This document shows positions 51,732-59,772 of a DNA stretch of 64,000 bases, piece after piece. The DNA is from Anaerolentibacter hominis. Lineage in GTDB: Bacteria; Bacillota; Clostridia; Lachnospirales; Lachnospiraceae. The notes beneath the pieces are model-generated. The model searched no databases, was not told the DNA's origin, and worked only from the letters and a program-made list of their open reading frames with translations. The stretch lies in assembly GCF_032380675.1 (NCBI RefSeq), contig NZ_JAWDIX010000002.1, positions 1 to 64,000 of the forward strand. Direction: 5' to 3'. The translations under genes were made by a program, and so were the position numbers. Within the stretch, counting starts at the first letter, position 1, and each line of letters starts with the position of its first letter.

Positions 51732-52493
51732 TTACCATGACAGAGAGGCAAGCCAGTTGTTTAACCGGGCCTCACGGTTTACAGAATCTGTCTCCGCATA
51801 AGAGGGAAGGGAAAGCTCACTGAGAATCTGTCCGTCTTCCAGGTAGAGGATACGATTGCCGCGGATCGCTGCGCGCAGGTCGTGAGTCACCATCAGAATA
51901 CTTTGGCCTGCCTGGTTTAAACGAGTCAGCAGATTTAAAACCCCTTCACTGCTTTGCTTATTCAGGGCCCCGGTTGGCTCATCGGCAAAGAGAATGCCCG
52001 GATGATTGATGACTGCACGGGCAATGGCCGCACGCTGCGCTTCCCCGCCGGAGACCTGGGAGGGCAGCCTTCTGACCGCGTCACCGACCTGCATACGCAG
52101 CAACAGTTGTTTTGCCTCTTCGCTCACTTCTGCCGCTTTTCGGCGTTTATCCAGATAACCTGCAACGGTAACATTTTCTAATAAGGTCAGATGACTGACC
52201 AGATGTGTTTGCTGAAATACAAACCCGAATTCCCGGATGCGCAGACAGGCCATCTCTTTTTCATTCAGGCCGGTCAGTTCCCTGCCTTTATATATGACCT
52301 TTCCTTCTGTGACTCTGTCCAGACCGCTTAAGGCATATAAAAGGGTAGACTTGCCGGCACCGGACGGGCCCATGATGACTGTGAAATCACCTTCGTAAAT
52401 CTCTGCATTAATTCCATTCAGAATCATTTCCTGCGGATTGGCTCCTGAAAAGCTCTTGCAGATATCCATTCCGCTTAATAACATCTGTTTCAT
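51732..52493 (-). CDS. ABC transporter ATP-binding protein of the amidase/ligase cluster
   Basis: A 253-residue MacB/LolD-type ATPase: Walker A GPSGAGKST, Q-loop FVFQQTHLVS, signature VSGGEAQRAAIARAV, Walker B ILFADEPTGALN. Two small departures from consensus (VSGGEAQ for LSGGQQQ, and GALN) are within the family's range. AAAGGAAG precedes the ATG at 52493. It lies 34 bases after the ligase gene and before its permease. Confidence 0.93.
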   Translation of the reverse strand: MKQMLLSGMDICKSFSGANPQEMILNGINAEIYEGDFTVIMGPSGAGKSTLLYALSGLDRVTEGKVIYKGRELTGLNEKEMACLRIREFGFVFQQTHLVSHLTLLENVTVAGYLDKRRKAAEVSEEAKQLLLRMQVGDAVRRLPSQVSGGEAQRAAIARAVINHPGILFADEPTGALNKQSSEGVLNLLTRLNQAGQSILMVTHDLRAAIRGNRILYLEDGQILSELSLPSYAETDSVNREARLNNWLASLSW

Positions 52494-52527
52494 AGGGCAA
52501 GACTTCCTTTCGGATGAAGGGGCAGAA

Positions 52528-53853
52528 TCAACGATTTTTGCCGGTTTTAGGGTCCGGATAAACAGCGTCCACAAACCGTACATAAAATTGTACATATTCC
52601 AGCTTTTTCTCCTGGAGGATGGTTTTCATTTGGCGCAGCATCTCTGACCGGACAAGTGGCTGGTGTTCCTGATCGGGGACCTCGGCATGCATTTCAAAAG
52701 CATCCGGACCGACCTGACGGAACTGATAATCACGCAGTCCCTCAATACAGAAGCCCTCCACAGCCAGCGGATGCAGAAAGTCCCGGTTGCCTGACCCGTC
52801 TTCGAACCACAGCATATCTTCATCCCGGCCCAGTAGGATTTCCGTTTTTGTGAAGGGAGTATCACCGCACGGTTCTTTTAAGACGAGATGATCAGATATT
52901 TTATAACGAATCAGCGGCTGTACGTAATTGTAAAGACAGGTCAGATACATGGTTCCATTTATTACCTCAATCACATTCAGATCATCAAACAGAAGAATGC
53001 CGTCTTCACAGCCGGATTCAACTCCCAGAGCAAGTGATTCGCTGGCGCCATAGATATTGATAACCGGGCAGGAAAAGGTATTTTCCAGATAAGATCTGAG
53101 ACCCGGACTGAGTGGTTCACCGCAGGAAATAATACGGGCGGATTGAACAGAAACTTCGCCTTTTTCTTTCAGCTCTGCCAGGATTTTAATAGCAGAGGGA
53201 TAACCTATGATAATATTGGGCTTAAATTCCTGTATGGATTTCTTCCATTGGGCCAGAGGAGTATTGATATCCAGATACATCTGGCTTGCTCCAATTCCGT
53301 CTATACCATCTCCCACGGCCATGGCTCCCCCATAGCGTCCGTCTGTAGCTGCGATATAAATAATTCTCGGTTTGCTGATGAGAAGTTTTAAAATCTGAGG
53401 TATAGACATATTCCACAGAGCGCCGCGGATAATTCCCAGCAGCATCTGATCCCATGCCGCATTGTCATATATGAAATAACAGGGCTTCCCTGTGCTGCCG
53501 GATGAGTGAACCACATGATATTCACCCCGATAGGGCTTGTTATCTGTATAGCCGGCTGAATCGAACCGGAGCAGTTCTTCCTGTTTAAGATCCGTAGCAG
53601 TAATCAGCTCATCAAAGCGCTCCATCAGAAGTGCCTTATCAATTGTGGGAAAGGCGGAGAGAGGAAGCACGTCTAAATTATCCTCTGTAATTCCGGCCTG
53701 TTCAAAGGCCTGCCGATAATAAGGCGAATTTTGCCAGGCGTGCCGAAGCAGCTGACGCAGTTTTTGATTCTGTAAGCGAACCATCTGTTCTCTGGTCATT
53801 TTTTCATTTTTCTTTAATTTTGTTAATTCCTTCAGCAGATTTAAATTATTCAT
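52528..53853 (-). CDS. AMP-dependent acyl/aryl-CoA ligase-like protein (PaaK family)
   Basis: A 441-residue adenylate-forming enzyme. The phosphate-binding loop is HSSGSTGKP (residues 116-124), then IIIGYPSAIKILAELK, IISCGEPLSPGLRSYLE and YGASESLALG (the A5-like motif), and LIRYKISDHLVL near the C-terminal hinge. It resembles phenylacetate-CoA ligase and CapK-type enzymes, which activate a carboxylic acid as acyl-AMP. No carrier protein or condensation domain is nearby. It overlaps the amidase gene by eight bases, so activation and amide hydrolysis (or transfer) are tightly linked. Confidence 0.88.
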   Translation of the reverse strand: MNNLNLLKELTKLKKNEKMTREQMVRLQNQKLRQLLRHAWQNSPYYRQAFEQAGITEDNLDVLPLSAFPTIDKALLMERFDELITATDLKQEELLRFDSAGYTDNKPYRGEYHVVHSSGSTGKPCYFIYDNAAWDQMLLGIIRGALWNMSIPQILKLLISKPRIIYIAATDGRYGGAMAVGDGIDGIGASQMYLDINTPLAQWKKSIQEFKPNIIIGYPSAIKILAELKEKGEVSVQSARIISCGEPLSPGLRSYLENTFSCPVINIYGASESLALGVESGCEDGILLFDDLNVIEVINGTMYLTCLYNYVQPLIRYKISDHLVLKEPCGDTPFTKTEILLGRDEDMLWFEDGSGNRDFLHPLAVEGFCIEGLRDYQFRQVGPDAFEMHAEVPDQEHQPLVRSEMLRQMKTILQEKKLEYVQFYVRFVDAVYPDPKTGKNR

Positions 53854-54976
53854 CGGTCGAACCTCCTTTTTCTAATATAAATAAGTAACCTGTTTCGTAG
53901 TGTTCCCGGTGGTAATAACGCGCCTGTCCCATACCCAGATTGAAGACAATGCTCCATTCAGTGGACTCAAATTCGTTAAAATTTTTTTTACTTACGCGGT
54001 CCAGTACATTCCTGACATCGGTCATATCCATGGAATCCGTACGGGACAGACGATCCATCAGGATTTCATAGCGTTCGTGGGATTGCTCTGTACCGATTCC
54101 CTGTTTCTCACCCTTGGCAAAATAAAAGTTGGTAACCGCGGGGGTATCGGTCACAATCATCTCATTGTCCACATATTCCACGACTACACTCCGTCCGGCT
54201 GCGTCTGCCAGGGCGAAATGAACCATCATACCCATGGAGGCGTGCATATCATAGCCCGACAGCAGCTGGATTGCTTCATCCACGTCTGCAGCTTTATTTA
54301 ACAGGAGCCGGATCGCCGTGGTCGTTGTGAGATCGGGCTTTTCTGTTCGCTGGTCAATGATAGCGGAGTCCTGTATCATATTTACGGAAACAGCGAGGCC
54401 TTTTTCATTCATGCCATCGAGAGGTGCGTACAGGGCGGCCAAGGTTTTAACCTGGTCCATTTGAAGAGCCAGGGCGGCGATTCCTTTTGCCCCCTGGTCA
54501 ATAAAGTTCATATTGACCGTGGAGAAGGACGCATAGCCACTGTCCGGATAGGAAGCTACGATCATGGCCTCACAATTATCCCAGTCAAAGTTCCTTCCGA
54601 ACAGAACGTCTCCCTGAGGGTTTTTTACGGCAATGGTGCTGCAGCCGAACAGATCCTCCAAAAACCGGAGGTCTGTGCCGGACAGGAGATTTTCAGCCAG
54701 AAATGTAACTACTTCCCCATCAGTAGAGGCACCGCCCTGGTCTAGAAAATCTTCAAATTTATCGTCTCCCTCGAATCTGACAGTATATAGATCAGATTCC
54801 AGCTGCTTTATATCCGATGTTGGAGTTATAGATATGAGTTCTTCTTCGGAGGCTTTCCCGCTGTCGGGATGTTCGTTTGCTTCATACAGGCTGGAAGTGC
54901 TTCCGCTGCTGACGGCGCAGCCGCCTAGAAGAATAATAAGAATAAACAACAATGCAATTCCGACTGCTTTTTTCAA
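53846..54976 (-). CDS. Lipoprotein Ntn-hydrolase (choloylglycine hydrolase / acid-ceramidase-like amidase)
   Basis: A 376-residue lipoprotein (lipobox LLGGC, Cys20) with a pro-region to about residue 111 and then FGCSTIAVKNPQGDVLFGRNFDWD. Cys112 is the predicted N-terminal nucleophile set free by self-cleavage, and GRNFDWD (127-133) carries the conserved Arg and Asp. LNGMNEKGLAVSVN-like and TTTTAIRLLLNKAADVDEA stretches complete the linear-amide hydrolase (C59/C45) pattern. A long pro-region before the Cys is the layout of acid ceramidase and NAAA, which cleave N-acyl amides. It would act outside the cell, anchored to the membrane. First gene of the four-gene operon; its promoter overlaps the LysR operator. 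Confidence 0.87.
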   Translation of the reverse strand: MKKAVGIALLFILIILLGGCAVSSGSTSSLYEANEHPDSGKASEEELISITPTSDIKQLESDLYTVRFEGDDKFEDFLDQGGASTDGEVVTFLAENLLSGTDLRFLEDLFGCSTIAVKNPQGDVLFGRNFDWDNCEAMIVASYPDSGYASFSTVNMNFIDQGAKGIAALALQMDQVKTLAALYAPLDGMNEKGLAVSVNMIQDSAIIDQRTEKPDLTTTTAIRLLLNKAADVDEAIQLLSGYDMHASMGMMVHFALADAAGRSVVVEYVDNEMIVTDTPAVTNFYFAKGEKQGIGTEQSHERYEILMDRLSRTDSMDMTDVRNVLDRVSKKNFNEFESTEWSIVFNLGMGQARYYHREHYETGYLFILEKGGSTDE

Positions 54977-55074
54977 CCTTTATACCTTTGCGCGGCGAAT
55001 CTGTACCGGTGTCTGTCGGCGCGCCCTTTCTTATTTTTAATAAAGAATAAAATTATTTCGGTTTCTGTGATTGT

Positions 55075-55103
55075 AATGTAACATGCTCTTTTGTGAATAA
55101 CAA
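55075..55103 (-). promoter_or_regulatory. Promoter of the amidase/ligase/ABC operon
   Basis: On the minus strand: TTGTTA (55103-55098), 17 bases, TACATT (55080-55075). The -35 box sits at the same place relative to the palindrome as in the promoter at 49267-49295. Confidence 0.7.
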
Positions 55104-55131
55104 ATACTTATATTTGATGAAAAAGAATAGA
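55096..55131. promoter_or_regulatory. LysR-type operator, copy 2
   Basis: Palindrome CAAATACTTATATTTG at 55101-55116, inside a 23-base block (55096-55118) identical to 49288-49310, with GAATAGA at 55125-55131. It lies in the divergent region between the amidase operon and the LysR gene, the textbook place for a LysR site that also autoregulates. Confidence 0.8.
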
Positions 55132-55219
55132 AAAATCCTATAGAAATGTGATATGCTATAGAAAATTGACGAGAAAACCCATAATTTATGAAACGTGGAA
55201 CAAAGGAGGTATCATTCCT

Positions 55220-56101
55220 ATGGAACTAAGAGTACTGCAGTATTTTCTGGCGGTGGCGCGGGAACAAAGTATTTCCGGAGCGGCTGCATCTTTGCATTTG
55301 TCCCAGCCGACACTTTCTACACAGCTTAAAAATATGGAGGAGGAACTGGGAAAACAGCTTCTGATCCGGGGGAGCAAGGGTTCACGGAAAGTTACACTGA
55401 CAGAAGAAGGAATGATTCTGCGGAAAAGAGCAGAGGAGATTCTGGATTTGGTCAAAAAGACGGAAAATGAAATACAGCTTTCCGATGACACGGCGGCCGG
55501 AGACGTATACATCGGTGCGGGAGAGACTGATATTATCCGGATCGTGGCGAAGACGGCGCAGAGCCTCCAGGAGCATTACCCGGATATCCATTATCATATT
55601 TTCAGCGGAAACGCGGCTTTTGTAATGGACCAGCTGGATAAAGGACTGATTGATTTCGGACTTGTATACAGCCTGGCGGACCCGGCAAAATATGATTCGC
55701 TTCAGATTCCGGTAAAGGATACCTGGGGTGTTTTAATGCGCGCAGATTCGCATCTTTCGGATAAAGATATGATCTCACCGGAAGATTTAAGCGGGCTTCC
55801 GCTCATACTTCCCAACCAGAAAAGTGATGAATCTCCGATTTCCCGTTGGTTTCAGCAGAATATTAACGAACTGAATGTTGTAGCGACATACAACCTTGTC
55901 TTTAACGCTTCTCTTCTTGTGGATGAAGGGCTGGGATATGCTCTGTGCTTTGACAAGCTGATTAATACCGCGGACAGTAACCTGTGTTTCAGACCCCTAT
56001 CGCCTGAGTTAAAGGCGGAGGCATCTATTGTGTGGAAACGTTATCAGATATTTACAAAAGCGGCGGATAAGTTTTTGAAGCGTTTAGAGGAACTGTTTTA
56101 A
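55220..56101 (+). CDS. LysR-family transcriptional regulator of the amidase and aldo-keto reductase operons
   Basis: A 293-residue LysR protein. The N-terminal winged helix is MELRVLQYFLAVAREQSISG, AAASLHLSQPTLSTQLKNME, and the effector domain (about 90-290) has DVYIGAGETDIIRIVAKTAQ and QLDKGLIDFGLVYSL. AAAGGAGG at 55202-55209 supports the ATG. It is divergent from the amidase operon across an intergenic stretch with the palindromic operator, and a second copy of that operator precedes the aldo/keto reductase operon, so I propose that it activates both. Confidence 0.93.
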   Translation: MELRVLQYFLAVAREQSISGAAASLHLSQPTLSTQLKNMEEELGKQLLIRGSKGSRKVTLTEEGMILRKRAEEILDLVKKTENEIQLSDDTAAGDVYIGAGETDIIRIVAKTAQSLQEHYPDIHYHIFSGNAAFVMDQLDKGLIDFGLVYSLADPAKYDSLQIPVKDTWGVLMRADSHLSDKDMISPEDLSGLPLILPNQKSDESPISRWFQQNINELNVVATYNLVFNASLLVDEGLGYALCFDKLINTADSNLCFRPLSPELKAEASIVWKRYQIFTKAADKFLKRLEELF

Positions 56102-56124
56102 GAAAGGATAGAAGGGAATAGATT

Positions 56125-56781
56125 GTGTCAGATCATCGTATTTCAATAAAAACTTCACTGCTGTGGACCGGCTTGTATTTTTGTGTCATGCTGCTCTATA
56201 CCGCGGTTGACTTGACGGTGTGGAGAAAACTTGACGGCCCATATGCAGAATGGTGTATTCTGGTGACCATGATTGCACTCTCAGCAGTATTTCTCCTGAT
56301 TTTACAGGCTAAGACTTCATTCCGAATAAAAATTCTGGAACATACCACACGAAAAGGCATTCTTTTGGCGGTACTTTGCGCTGTTCTGTTTTATTTCCTG
56401 CTGGACAAAGGTCTGGACCCGTTTTTCGAGAGACTTTTCCCGGTAAGTGAGACGGCGTACCAGGAGTCGATGCTGTCGCTGGCGAAATCTCCTGTCTCCT
56501 CATTTATTCATGTCTGCCTGGCTGCACCTGTTATAGAAGAAATCCTGATGAGAGGATTTGTGCTGGGAGGCCTGAGAAATACAAAGGGCGGCTTAGCGGC
56601 GCTGCTCATATCGGCTGTCTTATTTGCACTCCTGCATTTTAACATGGTGCAGACACTGTCCGCACTGGTTTGCGGAGTAGTTCTGGGACTGCTCTACATA
56701 AAAACAGGCTCATTGTTCTGTTGTATCCTTACCCATTGCCTCTATAATGTAATCTCTTATTTTGTTATGTTATTTGGCTAG
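56125..56781 (+). CDS. CPBP-family intramembrane metalloprotease
   Basis: A 218-residue integral membrane protein with about six helices. The Abi/CAAX-protease motif APVIEEILMRGFVLGGL (Glu-Glu-x3-Arg) is followed by FALLHFN and TGSLFCCILTHCLYN, the His and His/Asn ligands of the metal site. Such proteins mature or inactivate peptides, often bacteriocins. GTG start at 56125 behind GAAGGGA. Its stop overlaps the stop of the converging MATE gene by four bases. Confidence 0.9.
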   Translation: MSDHRISIKTSLLWTGLYFCVMLLYTAVDLTVWRKLDGPYAEWCILVTMIALSAVFLLILQAKTSFRIKILEHTTRKGILLAVLCAVLFYFLLDKGLDPFFERLFPVSETAYQESMLSLAKSPVSSFIHVCLAAPVIEEILMRGFVLGGLRNTKGGLAALLISAVLFALLHFNMVQTLSALVCGVVLGLLYIKTGSLFCCILTHCLYNVISYFVMLFG

Positions 56782-58106
56782 TATCCGTACCGTTTCCGAT
56801 AGCGCAGCAGACATCCGGCTGAGAGAAAGACCATAATAAGCTCTGCCAGAGGAACGGCCAGCCAGATTCCGGTTACTCCTAGTAAACGAGGCAGAAACAG
56901 GATTCCCATTGTCACAAAACCAAGCGTCCGAAGGAAGGAAAGCACAGCGGATACCCTGCCGTTCGAAAGTGCAGTGAACATGGCCGATGTAAATATATTT
57001 AATCCGCAGAACAGAAAGCTGAATGCAAAAATAGAAAAGCCTTCTGCAGTAATGCGATACACCTGTGAGTTCTTTTTCGCAAACATTGCCGCAATTGCCG
57101 GAGCGCCGAAAAAGGCCGTAAAAAATACTGCCAGGGACACTACAATAATAAAACCCAGGCTGATACGAAAGATGATTTTTAACCGGGCATGGTTGCCGCT
57201 GCCATAGTTGAATCCGATTACGGGGGCCACGCCGATGCCAAAACCGAAGAAAAGGGTGCTCAGTAAAAACTGAGAATAGATCATGATGGTGATGGAGGCT
57301 ACTCCATCCTCACCCAGCCACTTTATCATAGTGATATTGAACAGGAAAGCGGTGATGGCGCTGGCCAATTGGCCGACCAGCTCGGATGAGCCGTTCAGGC
57401 AGCTCTCAGATAACATCCTGAAATCCCAGCGGGGCTTAACGATGGAAAGCGTTCCCTTTCCCTTCCAGAAAAATACAATCCCTGCAGCCGTGGGAATCAG
57501 ATAACCAATTCCGGTGCCTAAAGCTGCTCCGGAAATTCCCATATGCAGAACCACAATAAACAGATAATCAAACAGAATATTGGCAGTACCGGCCAGGAGA
57601 CTCAAAATTAGTCCAAACCCTGGCTTTCCTGTCGTAACAAACAGATTCTGAAACAGACACTGCAGAATATTGGCGGGAAGAAGCAGCAATAAAATCGTCA
57701 GATAGTCTTTGCAGTAGGGGAACAGTATGCCGCTCGCCCCCAGGGCGTCTAAAAGCGGCTTGATGAAGAGCAGGCCGCCCGCGGCCAATATCATACCGAT
57801 TATAAGCCCTGCCAGCAGAAGCAATGTAAAGTTTTGTTTTGCTTCCAGAGTTCTGCCGCTCCCCATTTTTCGGGAAATAACAGCGCTGCCGCCAGCCCCC
57901 AGCATACCGGCAAGTCCCACGGTCAGATTGATGACCGGACAGACAATGTTAATGGCCGCCAGCGCGTCGGTGTTTACATAACGGGCGACAAAGATTATGT
58001 CAACTATTGTGTACAGGCCCATAAATATCATCATAAAGATAGTAGGGGCAGCAAAACGCAGCAGGGAGCGAACGTTAAACTCTTTCGCCAGGGGATTCTC
58101 ATTCAT
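56778..58106 (-). CDS. MATE-family multidrug/metabolite exporter
   Basis: A 442-residue antiporter with 12 helices in two homologous halves. The first helix LLRFAAPTIFMMIFMGLYTIVDIIFVARYVN with the following AGMLGAGGSAVISRKMG motif, and the second-half counterpart IMIYSQFLLSTLFFGFGIGVAPVIGFNYGSGN, are typical of the MatE/DinF group. Start at 58106 behind AAGGAGGAC. It overlaps the upstream AraC-type gene by eight bases, so both are co-transcribed and the regulator probably controls this exporter. Confidence 0.95.
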   Translation of the reverse strand: MNENPLAKEFNVRSLLRFAAPTIFMMIFMGLYTIVDIIFVARYVNTDALAAINIVCPVINLTVGLAGMLGAGGSAVISRKMGSGRTLEAKQNFTLLLLAGLIIGMILAAGGLLFIKPLLDALGASGILFPYCKDYLTILLLLLPANILQCLFQNLFVTTGKPGFGLILSLLAGTANILFDYLFIVVLHMGISGAALGTGIGYLIPTAAGIVFFWKGKGTLSIVKPRWDFRMLSESCLNGSSELVGQLASAITAFLFNITMIKWLGEDGVASITIMIYSQFLLSTLFFGFGIGVAPVIGFNYGSGNHARLKIIFRISLGFIIVVSLAVFFTAFFGAPAIAAMFAKKNSQVYRITAEGFSIFAFSFLFCGLNIFTSAMFTALSNGRVSAVLSFLRTLGFVTMGILFLPRLLGVTGIWLAVPLAELIMVFLSAGCLLRYRKRYGY

Positions 58107-58947
58107 GGCTGTCCTCCTTCCAGACAAAACGCTGGGTTGGATACCCATACTCCGTGAGCAGTTCCGCTTCCGCAAAGCCCAGACCTTTGATCTCCCTGCG
58201 CTGGCCGGTATCTGCTTTATCGCCCTCCCGGTAGGTGGTGATGCTGATTTCTTTTCCTTTAAGCAGTTCATTCATTACCTTATAAAGGAGTGCTTTTGGG
58301 ATGCCCTTATTTCGGTAGAGGGGGTGGCTGCCCATGAAGTCGATGCTTCCGGTTTCGCAGGAAAAAAGCATGACGCCGACAGCGGTATCTCCGTCTTTTA
58401 GAATAAGGGCCTGGCGGGTACGGATTTTCTCTTTCAGCACCGGAATGTATTCCTCCTCGTTCAGCCAGGGAAAGCCGTCAACCACAAGGCGTACCAGTTC
58501 CATCCAGCGAGGTATATCCTCCTCTGTTGCAAACTCAATATTCCACGGAACCTGATCTTTCAAATGGAGCATAGGAAAGCTCCCTTCCAGATGAAACTCT
58601 AATTGCAGCGGGTAGAATTTCTCGTTCTCCCGGTATTTGCTGGGCGGCATCTTATACATGGATGTGAACGCATTTGTGAAAGCCTGCTGGCTCTCATATC
58701 CCGCGAGCATGGCAATATCCAGAATGGATTTTTTGGAAAACACCAGCAGTTTTGCGGATTCCGTGAGCCGCCGTCTTTGGAGATAGTCGTGCATTGTAAG
58801 TCCAACTGTTCTGGTAAACATACGATGCAGATGATATTTTGAAAAATGGACGGCGCCGGCAACGCGGTCTAAATCCAATTTTTCCGTGAGATGCGCTTCG
58901 ATGTAAGCGATCACAGAAGCAATATTTTCGATACTCTCGTTTGGCAT
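58099..58947 (-). CDS. AraC-type regulator fused to a GNAT-like acetyltransferase domain
   Basis: A 282-residue protein. Residues 1-105 hold two AraC helix-turn-helix motifs (LDLDRVAGAVHFSKYHLHRM and SILDIAMLAGYESQQAFTNAF), followed by a linker and, from about 150, a GNAT-like domain: AVGVMLFSCETGSIDFMGSH as central strands, PLYRNKGIPKALLYKVMNEL as the acetyl-CoA loop (R-x-x-G-I/K-x-x-A), ending GLGFAEAELLTEYGYPTQRF. An N-terminal DNA-binding part with a C-terminal acetyltransferase is an uncommon order. The enzyme part may bind or modify the inducer. Translationally coupled to the MATE exporter gene. Confidence 0.87.
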   Translation of the reverse strand: MPNESIENIASVIAYIEAHLTEKLDLDRVAGAVHFSKYHLHRMFTRTVGLTMHDYLQRRRLTESAKLLVFSKKSILDIAMLAGYESQQAFTNAFTSMYKMPPSKYRENEKFYPLQLEFHLEGSFPMLHLKDQVPWNIEFATEEDIPRWMELVRLVVDGFPWLNEEEYIPVLKEKIRTRQALILKDGDTAVGVMLFSCETGSIDFMGSHPLYRNKGIPKALLYKVMNELLKGKEISITTYREGDKADTGQRREIKGLGFAEAELLTEYGYPTQRFVWKEDSHE

Positions 58948-59087
58948 ATGCGGCCCTCCTTCCAGATCATTATTATATCAGAACCAGGAAGCGGACTTTT
59001 AATATTTCTTGCTTTTTTATCGGAACAGAGCTAAACAGCGGCAGCAACAAACGCCGGAATGCTTTGCGAACCGTCTTATTGCAGGAA

Positions 59088-59116
59088 AAGGCGAAGTGAA
59101 AAATTCACTTCGCCTT
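59088..59116 (-). terminator. Terminator after tpx
   Basis: A perfect 13-base stem (59088-59100 with 59104-59116, three-base loop), followed on the minus strand by a T-rich stretch. It lies 55 bases beyond the tpx stop codon. Confidence 0.85.
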
Positions 59117-59170
59117 AAATCTAACGGACTGTGTTGTATCATACCTGCATGTTTAATAAAAAAGCAGCGG

Positions 59171-59668
59171 TCAGCCGGCCAGTTCTTCCAGCTTGGCATA
59201 AATCGTATCATAATCCGGGTGGTCGGTTACCTCCGGAACGTACTGGGCCAATAAGATTTTGCTGGTATCATCCACGATAAAGACCGCGCGTGTCAGCAGG
59301 GCAAGCTGTTCGATAAAAGTACCCGTTGTATAACCAAAATCCCGGTTATAATAATCCGAAAGAGTGCGCACATGTTCAATTCCGTTGGAGGCGCACCATC
59401 TGGACTGGGCAAAAGGCAGATCAAGGCTGATGCCATAGATACTCACACCGGGAAGAGAGGCGGCCTTTTCATTAAATTTCTTGACTTCCATATCACAGAC
59501 GCCGGTGTCCAGGGAAGGTACCACGACAAAGACTTTAATTCCCGGCAGATCTTTTGCGTGAACCGGATTCAGCTGGTTATCATACAGAATTGTATCCGGC
59601 ATCTTGTCGCCTTCCTTCAGAACAGTTCCTCTTAATGTAACCGGGTTACCTTTAAATGTTATATTCAT
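59171..59668 (-). CDS. tpx: Thiol peroxidase (atypical 2-Cys peroxiredoxin)
   Basis: Reduces hydrogen and organic peroxides using thioredoxin. The 165-residue thioredoxin-fold protein has the peroxidatic Cys58 in PSLDTGVCDMEVKKF and the resolving Cys92 in SRWCASNGI, with the family's ISLDLPFAQ. Length and N terminus (MNITFKGNPVTLRG) are canonical. Monocistronic, with a terminator of its own. Oxidative protection suits an anaerobe with glycyl-radical and Fe-S enzymes. Confidence 0.97.
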   Translation of the reverse strand: MNITFKGNPVTLRGTVLKEGDKMPDTILYDNQLNPVHAKDLPGIKVFVVVPSLDTGVCDMEVKKFNEKAASLPGVSIYGISLDLPFAQSRWCASNGIEHVRTLSDYYNRDFGYTTGTFIEQLALLTRAVFIVDDTSKILLAQYVPEVTDHPDYDTIYAKLEELAG

Positions 59669-59772
59669 TCTTTACCTCCATATCAGAGCTTGTGATTCGT
59701 TCCTTTTCCACTCCTGTTTTTTGTTATTATGCACATATTTTCGGATTCTCATAAGTATCCGGACAGTGTTTT

